NCBI GenBank assembly: GCA_965230045.1
Contig: OZ245940.1
Coordinates: 4,712,001 to 4,776,000, forward strand
Direction: 5' to 3'
DNA from: G963662905 sp965230045
GTDB taxonomy: Bacteria > Bacteroidota > Bacteroidia > Bacteroidales > WRLA01
Length of the DNA stretch: 64,000 bases
The translations under genes were made by a program, and so were the position numbers. The notes beneath the pieces are model-generated. The model was not told where the DNA came from. It ran no database searches and was given only the letters and a program-made list of their open reading frames with translations. Below are positions 54,823 through 61,797 of this stretch, in pieces; positions within the stretch are counted from its first letter, which is position 1; each line of letters starts with the position of its first letter.

Positions 54823-56589
54823 ATGCAGCACATGCGCAAAGCAATTTTTTTCCTTATTTTCTTTTTGGCAGCCTCGCACAGCATCAGTGCACAGGAAAAG
54901 CCAAAAAAGATCCGTTTGATACAGGCCGATGAGCTCAATAGCGTAGTTCGCGATGGCCTGGACGTGAATATTTTTATCGGCGAGGTGATTTTTGAACATG
55001 ATTCGGCTTTCCTTTATTGCGATACGGCATATGTTTATGAGGAAACAAACAGCCTTGATGCTTATGGCAATGTACATGTGTTGCTCAACGATACGCTCAG
55101 CTTATACAGCGATATGCTGAAATATTCGGGGAATACAAAAATTGCCGATGCCTATTTTAATGTGCGCCTCATTGATAACCAAACCGAACTCTATACCGAC
55201 CACCTGATTTACAACAGAAACACCAAAACCGGCTTTTATCCCGATCACGGAAAAATTGTAGATGAAGAAAACACATTAACCAGTGTTCAGGGCTATTATT
55301 TCACTAATGAAAAAACCTACTTTTTTAAGGATAGTGTTGTTGTTCAAAACGAAGATTATACCATGTTTTCCGACACACTGAAATACAATACGGAAACAAA
55401 AATTACCGAGTTTTTTGGGCCAACAACTATCAAAGGAGAGAATAATACCATCAAAGCAAAATCGGGCTGGTACGACACACAAAACGATATTTCGGAGCTT
55501 TTTCAGGATGTGCATATTGAAGATAAAGGCCAGATTGTCAGCGGCGACAGCATCTTTTATGAACGTGCACAGGATTTTGCGGAGGTTTTCGGGCATGTAT
55601 GCATACACGATACGGCACAGGATATTTACATCAAAGGCGGTTATGGCATATACAAAAAAGCCGATGGATTTGGTTATGTGGTGGATAGCGCCCACGCCAT
55701 CATTGCCGAAGAGCGCGATTCCCTTTTTATGCATGCCGATACCCTGCGGATGCTCTTTGACAGCCTGCGCGATCCCAGTAAAATGCTGGCATATTACCAA
55801 ACAAAGTTTTACCGAAAAGACCTTCAGGGGCTTTGTGATTCACTGATTTACGATTTTCAGGACAGCACAATCAGCCTATTGACAGAGCCGGTGATGTGGT
55901 CGCAGGAAAATCAAATGACCAGCGACACCATACGCATATTCAGCAGCAATCAGCAAATTGATTCTCTGGAACTTATTAATGGTGCGTTTGTGATATCGCA
56001 GGACAGCACCGAATCCTTTAATCAAATCAAAGGAAGAAACATTGTCGCATATTTAAAAAACAACGACATCAATAAAATCTATGTTGATGGCAATGCCGAA
56101 ACCATTTATTATCTGCGCGATGAAGAACGAAAACTGGTAGGCATCAACAAAGCGATATCAGGGCAGTTGTACATAAAAATCCACGACCGGGCATTTCAGA
56201 GCATTACCTATATTGACCAGCCAGATGCCACTTTATACCCCGATAAAGACCTTCCCCAACCGGAACGCACATTAAGGGATTTTATCTGGATCACCGGAAA
56301 GCGCCCCATGAACAAGTATGAAATCTTTGAAAAGAAAGCGACAACCGACCCGGCCGTTTTTGCAATCCCCGATTCCCTTGCAACTGACAGCACGCTTTAC
56401 CAATTAACTGACAGCAACTTGCAAGATTCAAGCATCCAAAGAATATTGCCGGACAGTGTGCTTATTGGAATAACCGACAGTTTGTGGATGGATACTATTC
56501 AGACTATTATTTCGCCGGACAGCCTGAATGTGGATTCGGTCATAACAGAAAACCTTCCGGACAGTTTGATTGAGTTGAAACAGGATTAA
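54823..56589 (+). CDS. OstA/LptA-like outer-membrane biogenesis protein
   Basis: The protein has 588 residues with a signal peptide (cleavage after SISA). Residues about 30-420 are OstA/LptA-type beta-jellyroll repeats, seen as recurrent pairs of acidic strands and LYCDTAYVYE / MFSDTLKYN-type units in which tyrosine and aspartate alternate. This is the Bacteroidota version of the lipopolysaccharide-bridge fold. The C-terminal 100 residues are acidic, Ser/Asp-rich and repetitive (DSLATDSTLYQLTDS, PDSLNVDSV), and probably disordered. It is expected to carry LPS across the periplasm, or support that path. ATG 54832 is an equally plausible start. Confidence 0.82.
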   Translation: MQHMRKAIFFLIFFLAASHSISAQEKPKKIRLIQADELNSVVRDGLDVNIFIGEVIFEHDSAFLYCDTAYVYEETNSLDAYGNVHVLLNDTLSLYSDMLKYSGNTKIADAYFNVRLIDNQTELYTDHLIYNRNTKTGFYPDHGKIVDEENTLTSVQGYYFTNEKTYFFKDSVVVQNEDYTMFSDTLKYNTETKITEFFGPTTIKGENNTIKAKSGWYDTQNDISELFQDVHIEDKGQIVSGDSIFYERAQDFAEVFGHVCIHDTAQDIYIKGGYGIYKKADGFGYVVDSAHAIIAEERDSLFMHADTLRMLFDSLRDPSKMLAYYQTKFYRKDLQGLCDSLIYDFQDSTISLLTEPVMWSQENQMTSDTIRIFSSNQQIDSLELINGAFVISQDSTESFNQIKGRNIVAYLKNNDINKIYVDGNAETIYYLRDEERKLVGINKAISGQLYIKIHDRAFQSITYIDQPDATLYPDKDLPQPERTLRDFIWITGKRPMNKYEIFEKKATTDPAVFAIPDSLATDSTLYQLTDSNLQDSSIQRILPDSVLIGITDSLWMDTIQTIISPDSLNVDSVITENLPDSLIELKQD

Positions 56590-56623
56590 TATAAAAATCA
56601 TAGAGAAAAACACAGTTAGCTCG

Positions 56624-56655
56624 TTGACAATTCATCTCAATTTTACTTATCTTTG
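56624..56655 (+). promoter_or_regulatory. Promoter of the Rpn-family nuclease gene
   Basis: TTG at 56624-56626 and TATCTTTG at 56648-56655 with 21 nt between; the -7 box is exact. The leader is very short (about 12 nt to the ATG at 56673). Confidence 0.5.
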
Positions 56656-56672
56656 AATCAAAGAATTGCATC

Positions 56673-57605
56673 ATGGATGATTTTAGGGAAAAATATGTAA
56701 ACCCATTTACCGATTATGGTTTTAAAAGGCTTTTTGGAGAAGAACCCAATAAAGATCTACTTAAGGATTTTCTCACCGAACTGCTCCGTGAAGAACAAGG
56801 AGAAATCAAAGAGCTGACCTATTTAAAAAATGAACATTTGGGTTCAAGGGAGCCCGACAGAAGAGCTGTTTTTGATTTATATTGTACGAATGAACGCGGA
56901 GAGCGTTTCATTGTAGAACTGCAAAAAACAAAACAAAACTTTTTTAAAGACCGGACGGTATATTATTCCACCTTTCCAATTAGAGACCAGGCTATTAAAG
57001 GCAGTTTCTGGAATTTTGAATTGAAAAAAGTTTATACCATAGCCATTCTCGACTTTGTATTTGACGAGGACAAAGATGAACCAAACAAATACAGATATGA
57101 TGTAAAGCTTTCGGACATTGAAACACATGAAGTTTTCTACGATAAGCTTACGTTCATCTATCTGGCCATGCCAAAATTCAATAAAAGTATTGATGAGCTG
57201 GAAACCCGATTTGATAAATGGCTGTATGTGATCAAGAACCTGCCTAAACTTGATCGTATTCCGGATAAACTGCGGGAACAGATTTTTGAAAAACTTTTTG
57301 AAACAGCTGAAATTGCAAAATTTAGCCGGAATGAATTTGATGCTTATGAAGGCAGTCTAAAATATTACCGCGATTTAAACAACACTTTGGAAACCGCAAA
57401 AGCTGAAGCCGAACAAAAAGGATTAGAGAAAGGATTAGAGAAAGGATTAGAGAAAGGCAGAGAGGAAGGCAGAGAGGAAGAAAAAAGGGAAACCGCCAAA
57501 AACATGCTGCGCATGAAGCTATCCATAGAGATCATCCAAAAGGTAAGCGGCTTGAGCCTCAGCGAAATTGAAATAATAAAGGATTCATTATCAGCGAAGG
57601 ATTAA
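56673..57605 (+). CDS. Rpn-family PD-(D/E)XK nuclease / transposase-like protein
   Basis: The 310-residue protein matches the PD-(D/E)XK family (PF12784-like) related to recombination-promoting nucleases. The N-terminal YVNPFTDYGFKRLFG is diagnostic. Catalytic residues are Asp68 (AVFDLY) and Glu82/Gln84 (IVELQK). The C-terminal part includes a Glu/Lys-rich linker encoded by a 12-bp tandem array (57417-57476). Family knowledge: Rpn proteins cut DNA and promote recA-independent recombination, and may be defence-related. The catalytic residues appear intact. It is a single gene with its own promoter, flanked by an inverted-repeat element. Confidence 0.9.
   Translation: MDDFREKYVNPFTDYGFKRLFGEEPNKDLLKDFLTELLREEQGEIKELTYLKNEHLGSREPDRRAVFDLYCTNERGERFIVELQKTKQNFFKDRTVYYSTFPIRDQAIKGSFWNFELKKVYTIAILDFVFDEDKDEPNKYRYDVKLSDIETHEVFYDKLTFIYLAMPKFNKSIDELETRFDKWLYVIKNLPKLDRIPDKLREQIFEKLFETAEIAKFSRNEFDAYEGSLKYYRDLNNTLETAKAEAEQKGLEKGLEKGLEKGREEGREEEKRETAKNMLRMKLSIEIIQKVSGLSLSEIEIIKDSLSAKD
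57417..57476 (+). repeat. 12-bp coding tandem repeat in the Rpn-family gene
   Basis: Three perfect copies of AAAGGATTAGAG (57417-57452) are followed by two variant units AAAGGCAGAGAG and GAAGGCAGAGAG. They encode KGLE units then KGRE/EGRE. Because the unit is a multiple of three, slippage would change linker length without frameshift. Confidence 0.9.
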
Positions 57606-57650
57606 AAAAACCGAGACTGCAAATCCCGGTATATATCGGCTCGACCACTA

Positions 57651-57811
57651 AGGGGTTGTTATAGAACAACTTGCCCATTCAGACTCGTTCTTTTGCACAC
57701 TAACTTCGTTAAAAAGCCTCGCCGTAGCTAATGCTATGTCTGCATTTTTTGCCTTGTTATTGCACAAAATAACTTCGCCTGTTCTGGTCAACTTATTCTA
57801 TAATAATCCCT
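57651..57811. repeat. Palindromic non-coding element (161 bp)
   Basis: The left end AGGGGTTGTTATAGAACAAC (57651-57670) and the right end, read in reverse complement as AGGGATTATTATAGAATAAG (57811-57792), are imperfect inverted repeats. Further in, TTTTGCACACTAAC pairs with TTTTGTGCAATAAC of the other strand. The loop carries CCGTAGCTAATGCTATG. It is similar in style to, but different in sequence from, the elements at 14100 and 24341. Confidence 0.6.
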
Positions 57812-57818
57812 AAACAGG

Positions 57819-59318
57819 TTAAGAAGCAGCCACATTTTTATTGACCCGTGCCATACTGAAATGCAATATCAACAGTAATGCTGCGGGGATGAGATAGGAA
57901 AGCAACAATCCTGTTCCCAAACCATAAAGATAGAATCCCAATCCTCCGGCGATAAATACAGAGAATGTTTGGAAGATCATCGTTTTTACATGGTACACCG
58001 GGCTGATCTTACAGGCTGCGGCGCTCATTACGGCTTTTTCAGAGAAAGGGATCATATGCTCACCACTTACCGCCCCGCTGATAACAGCAGCAGAAACTGC
58101 GGGCAAAAAATCACCCATTCCTTCGGTTACGGTCATTTGGTAGGCAATCGGCATCACAATAGCCATGCTGCTCCAGCTAAAACCGGTAGCAACCGTAATC
58201 AGTGCCGATAGTGCAAAAATAATCAGCAGAAGGATGTCTCCATGAATCATATCTCCCAGTATATCAGCGATATAAACCCCTGTACCCAAATCTTCGGAAA
58301 CGGCTGCCAAACCCGTAGCGAAAAGAATTACAAGGCTCACCGCTACCATCTCCTTTACACCGTGGCCAAATACTTTCCCCATGGTTTTCACAGGCATGAT
58401 TTTATCTTTTTTCAGCAACACAAAAGCGACGCCCATCGCCAGGAAAGTACTCACAATCAATATATCAATGGAGGAAACTGCGCCCAGCACATTCATCAGG
58501 TTGATTTCCAGCCCCTGTGATTTGGCCGTAAAATAACCCCCAATAAACAGGCTAGCAATGGCAAATCCCAGTAAAGTGAGGATTGGCGCCAGCACATGGT
58601 ATAATTTCACTCCATGCCCTGAAGGTGGTGAAGGAGACGGCTTGGGCAAAGCATCTTTATCTAATTTATAGCCAAACCAACGACCACTGAAAGCCACGAC
58701 GAAGGCCATAAAAATGGCCAGGAAAGTATAAAAATGGTAGGGAAAGGATGCCAGGAAAAACTCCGACAAGCTTCTGTGCTGCCCAATTCCCCTGCCAGCA
58801 TCCTGCATCACAGAGCCTTCATAGGCTGCCCAGGTGGAAACGATCATCACACTGGCCATAATTGCAACTACATCAACGATATAGGCCAGCATTGCCGGAC
58901 TGACTTTCATGCGCAGGTTGGTATTGCGCATGCTTGCTCCTGAGATGAGCACATTGGCATAATCATCAAAAAAGAGCGTAAAAGACAACAGCCAGGTTGC
59001 CAGCCTGCTGCGGCGGGCATTGGTCAGTTTTGCCGATAGCGCATCAGCCAGGCGTGCATAGGCGCCACTGTGCGAAATCACTTCGAGCAATCCACCGATC
59101 AACATGATGAAAGCCACAATTTTCAGGCGCTCGGGATCGGTAAAGGATACCAGCATATATTTCCAGAACAGTTCCAGATAGCTCATAAAACCCGTTGCCA
59201 GAACCAAAGCACCGCCCAGAATACCGGCAAATAAAGCCAAAGCAACTTTGCGCGTGCTCAAAGCAATCACAATTGTTACTGCCGCCGGAACCAGGGATAA
59301 TATTCCAAATCCATCCAT
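57819..59318 (-). CDS. NhaC-family Na+/H+ antiporter-type transporter
   Basis: The protein has 499 residues with about 11-12 hydrophobic helices from LSLVPAAVTIVIALSTRKVALALFAGI onward. Family features include the LFFDDYANVLISG helix (conserved Asp pair), TGFSWSSMAIVMP and SGEHMIPFSEKAV. It exchanges sodium or an organic solute for protons across the inner membrane; the NhaC family also contains amino-acid and dicarboxylate exchangers. It follows the Orn/Lys/Arg decarboxylase gene by 13 bp on the same strand, so a role in exporting the amine product or removing protons is plausible but not demonstrated. Confidence 0.88.
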   Translation of the reverse strand: MDGFGILSLVPAAVTIVIALSTRKVALALFAGILGGALVLATGFMSYLELFWKYMLVSFTDPERLKIVAFIMLIGGLLEVISHSGAYARLADALSAKLTNARRSRLATWLLSFTLFFDDYANVLISGASMRNTNLRMKVSPAMLAYIVDVVAIMASVMIVSTWAAYEGSVMQDAGRGIGQHRSLSEFFLASFPYHFYTFLAIFMAFVVAFSGRWFGYKLDKDALPKPSPSPPSGHGVKLYHVLAPILTLLGFAIASLFIGGYFTAKSQGLEINLMNVLGAVSSIDILIVSTFLAMGVAFVLLKKDKIMPVKTMGKVFGHGVKEMVAVSLVILFATGLAAVSEDLGTGVYIADILGDMIHGDILLLIIFALSALITVATGFSWSSMAIVMPIAYQMTVTEGMGDFLPAVSAAVISGAVSGEHMIPFSEKAVMSAAACKISPVYHVKTMIFQTFSVFIAGGLGFYLYGLGTGLLLSYLIPAALLLILHFSMARVNKNVAAS

Positions 59319-59331
59319 TTTGTTTGTGTTT

Positions 59332-61257
59332 TTAGGAACTCATAATCTGATAACCCTCGGTCTGAAGGCGTTTCTCGTCATCATCGGTTAAAACATGCAC
59401 CATACTGCCGTGCATCCCATGGATTTCCACACCATAATCGCGGTAGAAAATCAGTGTATCAATAATTTCCTGCGTGATGAGCTGACCGGGAACCAAAAGC
59501 GGAATGCCCGGAGGATAAGGCGTTACCATGCGGCTGGCCACTTTGTTAAGTGCATCGCGCAATGCGATTTCCTCCCCATCGCTGTAAAAAGCAAAACGCG
59601 GACGGTATTTTATCGGAGAAATGCTCAGTTTAAAATGCTTCAGGATTTTCTCACTACCGTTTGATGTGCGGTTGCCACTGGTTTTCTCAATGCTTTCCAG
59701 CGCAAGGTACAAGCGATTGATACGCGAATAAGTAGCGCCAATGGTCAACAGGATGGTTATTGTATTATAGGTCGATTTTTCAATCTGGATGTTGTGCTTG
59801 CTGAGCAGGATATGCTCCAGCTCCTTGCTGGTATAGCCCGATTTTGAAATATCTATGGTCAGCTTTGTGCGGTCTAAGCGAATGTTGTCATCTTTGATTT
59901 CGTCGCTGATAAGATCTTCCAGCTCCAACACGCGGAATTTTTCCAAAGAATTAATAGAAGCACGCAGTTCGTCGCTCATTTTGAGCACACGGCTCAGCAG
60001 CGAATAACCTTCCATTTGCATTTGCTTGCGCGCCACATCCAGCGATGCTATCATCGGGTATTGCGGCGAAGTGGAGGCATGCATATTGAGGTTTTCCATG
60101 AAAAAATCCTGACGTTCTTCAAAATCAGGATCATTCACATGAATCATGCTGGCCTGCGAAAACGCACTCATGGTTTTATGGGTGGATTGTGTAGCATAAT
60201 CCGCTCCGGCAGCCATGGCATTGGGGTAAAACTCACGGTGGAAATTCGCATAACCAAACCATGCTTCGTCCACGATTACTTTCACATTGCGTTTATGTGC
60301 TTCTTCCACGATGGAAGAAATATCATAAATCAGCCCGTCGTAGGTGCAATTGGTGATGATGATGGCTTTCAGGCGCTTTTTTTGCTCAATCGCTTCATCC
60401 ATTGCTTCGATAATGCGCTTTTTGGGGATCGGACCAAAAATGCCGTATTTATTATTGACGCTTGGCGTAAGGTAAAGCGGTTCGGCTCCTGCGATAATCA
60501 CACCATAATGCACTGATTTATGGCAATTTCGGTCGAGCAGGATCGCATCACCCGGTTTGAGCAGGCTCTGGATCAAAATCTTATTGGAAGTAGATGTTCC
60601 GTTGGTAGTAAAAAAGGTGTATTTGGCATTAAAGGCCCCGGCAGCGAGTTCCTGCGCTTCCTTGATCACGCCTTCGGGATGCAGCAGGGAATCCAGTTCA
60701 GGAACGGAAACCGACACATCGGAAGTAAAGAGGTTTTCGCCAAAAAAATCGAAATAATCTTTCACATAAGGCGAATTGCGCACACTGTTTCCTGAAGCAT
60801 GTCCGGGCGTATGCCAGCTGTCTTTGGCCTTATTGGCATATTTGACCAGCTGCTCATAGAATGGCGCACGGTTTTTATCATCCACCTGAGCTTTCACTTT
60901 GTGCACGATATCATCCCAGGCATCCTCTCCTTTAAAAAAGTAGCCATTTATAATCCCACCACCGCTCAACTGGCGAATATCGGTAATTCCCGTATATAGG
61001 AAGATGTTCACTTCATTGCGCAGCGCTTTAAATTCTTTAAGCACATCAAGCCCTTTGATGATCTCTTTGGATTTACGGGCTTTTAAAATTTCCCATTCGG
61101 TGAGGATGGCATGGATGGAACCGTTTTCGCGCAGATGGTCGCAGGCTCCTTCAAAGGAACTGCATATGATAATATTCAAACCACGACTGCTCAGTTCGCG
61201 GCTGGTTTTCTTTAACGTATCCTGTTCTTTATCAATCAGTAAGACTGAGTAAGGCAT
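59332..61257 (-). CDS. Orn/Lys/Arg decarboxylase (class III) with receiver-like N-terminal domain
   Basis: The 641-residue protein starts from ATG 61257 (MPYSVLLIDKEQD); ATG 61269 is an alternative, and an ATG at 61332 would lie upstream of the promoter box. The N-terminal 130 residues are a flavodoxin-like 'wing' domain with receiver fold. The PLP-dependent core (about 135-500) has the Lys motif STHKTMSAF, substrate/PLP segments TNGTSTSNKILIQ and VDEAWFGYANFH, and a C-terminal domain (TPYPPGIPLLVPGQ). It decarboxylates a basic amino acid to a polyamine or diamine, consuming a proton. Which amino acid is used cannot be told. It lies directly upstream of an NhaC-type transporter gene. Confidence 0.93.
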   Translation of the reverse strand: MPYSVLLIDKEQDTLKKTSRELSSRGLNIIICSSFEGACDHLRENGSIHAILTEWEILKARKSKEIIKGLDVLKEFKALRNEVNIFLYTGITDIRQLSGGGIINGYFFKGEDAWDDIVHKVKAQVDDKNRAPFYEQLVKYANKAKDSWHTPGHASGNSVRNSPYVKDYFDFFGENLFTSDVSVSVPELDSLLHPEGVIKEAQELAAGAFNAKYTFFTTNGTSTSNKILIQSLLKPGDAILLDRNCHKSVHYGVIIAGAEPLYLTPSVNNKYGIFGPIPKKRIIEAMDEAIEQKKRLKAIIITNCTYDGLIYDISSIVEEAHKRNVKVIVDEAWFGYANFHREFYPNAMAAGADYATQSTHKTMSAFSQASMIHVNDPDFEERQDFFMENLNMHASTSPQYPMIASLDVARKQMQMEGYSLLSRVLKMSDELRASINSLEKFRVLELEDLISDEIKDDNIRLDRTKLTIDISKSGYTSKELEHILLSKHNIQIEKSTYNTITILLTIGATYSRINRLYLALESIEKTSGNRTSNGSEKILKHFKLSISPIKYRPRFAFYSDGEEIALRDALNKVASRMVTPYPPGIPLLVPGQLITQEIIDTLIFYRDYGVEIHGMHGSMVHVLTDDDEKRLQTEGYQIMSS

Positions 61258-61285
61258 AAGTAGTAACATTTTGAATTTGAGGCTG

Positions 61286-61293
61286 CAAAAGTA
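61286..61293 (-). promoter_or_regulatory. Putative -7 element of the decarboxylase operon
   Basis: On the minus strand TACTTTTG matches TAnnTTTG, about 29 nt before the ATG at 61257. A TTTTG lies 24 nt upstream of it, longer than the usual spacing. Confidence 0.4.
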
Positions 61294-61347
61294 TGAAAGT
61301 ATTTTTGATAAACAGTCCAAAAGAAAAGCCAAAAAACCTTTAACCTA

Positions 61348-61420
61348 CACTCCTACCCCCACACAAAACCTTCAAGGTTTCCAAAACCTTGAAGGTTTTT
61401 TTTTGGGGGGGGTAGGAGTG
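61348..61420. repeat. Nested inverted repeat with C- and G-runs
   Basis: CACTCCTACCCCC (61348-61360) is the exact inverse of GGGGGTAGGAGTG (61408-61420). Inside, AAAACCTTCAAGGTTT (61365-61380) and AAAACCTTGAAGGTTT (61383-61398) form further inverted units. The sequence contains a 9-T and an 8-G run. It is non-coding and lies between two minus-strand genes. Confidence 0.75.
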
Positions 61421-61435
61421 AAGGTGAAGGCAAAC

Positions 61436-61463
61436 GCAAAAAACCCCGCAAAGCGAGGTTTTG
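61436..61463 (-). terminator. Terminator of the PID-CTERM-like gene
   Basis: On the minus strand AAACCTCGC-TTT-GCGGGGTTT runs into a T-tract (GGGTTTTTTGCG). It lies 22 bp after the stop at 61485. Confidence 0.7.
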
Positions 61464-61484
61464 AAATATAATATGTATTAGAAT

Positions 61485-61718
61485 TTAATCTTCGTTTTGA
61501 GCGGAACGGTATTTCTTATAACCGTAGGCTGCTCCCAGGCTGATTAAAAGTGCAATTCCACTGCCCACAGGAGCTCCTCCACCAGGAGGCGTAACATTAC
61601 CTGTTTCACCATGACCCGGAGGTGGTGGTGGCGGTTCAGAGGCCATTGCCCCGTTAAAAACGGAAGTTGCTGTCAATAAGATCAGTATGAGAGAAAATAT
61701 GGCTGCAAACTTTTTCAT
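61485..61718 (-). CDS. Small PID-CTERM-like surface protein
   Basis: The 77-residue protein starts at ATG 61718 (MKKFAAIFSLILILLTATSV), a signal peptide; a start nine codons upstream is not needed. After a Pro/Gly-rich middle (PPPPPPGHG) it ends with PVGSGIALLISLGAAYGYKKYRS. I recognise this as resembling the PID-CTERM sorting tail known in Bacteroidota: small motif, hydrophobic helix, basic end. It is probably anchored in, or sorted through, the envelope. It is transcribed from its own promoter, directly downstream of a T9SS protein gene. Function unknown. Confidence 0.75.
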   Translation of the reverse strand: MKKFAAIFSLILILLTATSVFNGAMASEPPPPPPGHGETGNVTPPGGGAPVGSGIALLISLGAAYGYKKYRSAQNED

Positions 61719-61759
61719 AACTATTCGATTATTGTTTTTGAACACGTGCTACCGTATTG

Positions 61760-61789
61760 CAAATTTACTAATTAATTTTAAAATTCCAA
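61760..61789 (-). promoter_or_regulatory. Promoter of the PID-CTERM-like gene
   Basis: On the minus strand TTG (61789-61787), 19 nt, then TAAATTTG (61767-61760), an exact match to the Bacteroidota consensus. It gives a leader of about 35 nt before ATG 61718, supporting that start. Confidence 0.65.
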
Positions 61790-61797
61790 GCTTAAAT

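Noticed and set aside
59332..61332. Longer start for the decarboxylase at 61332
   Set aside because: It lies upstream of the TACTTTTG promoter element and adds residues not fitting the wing domain.
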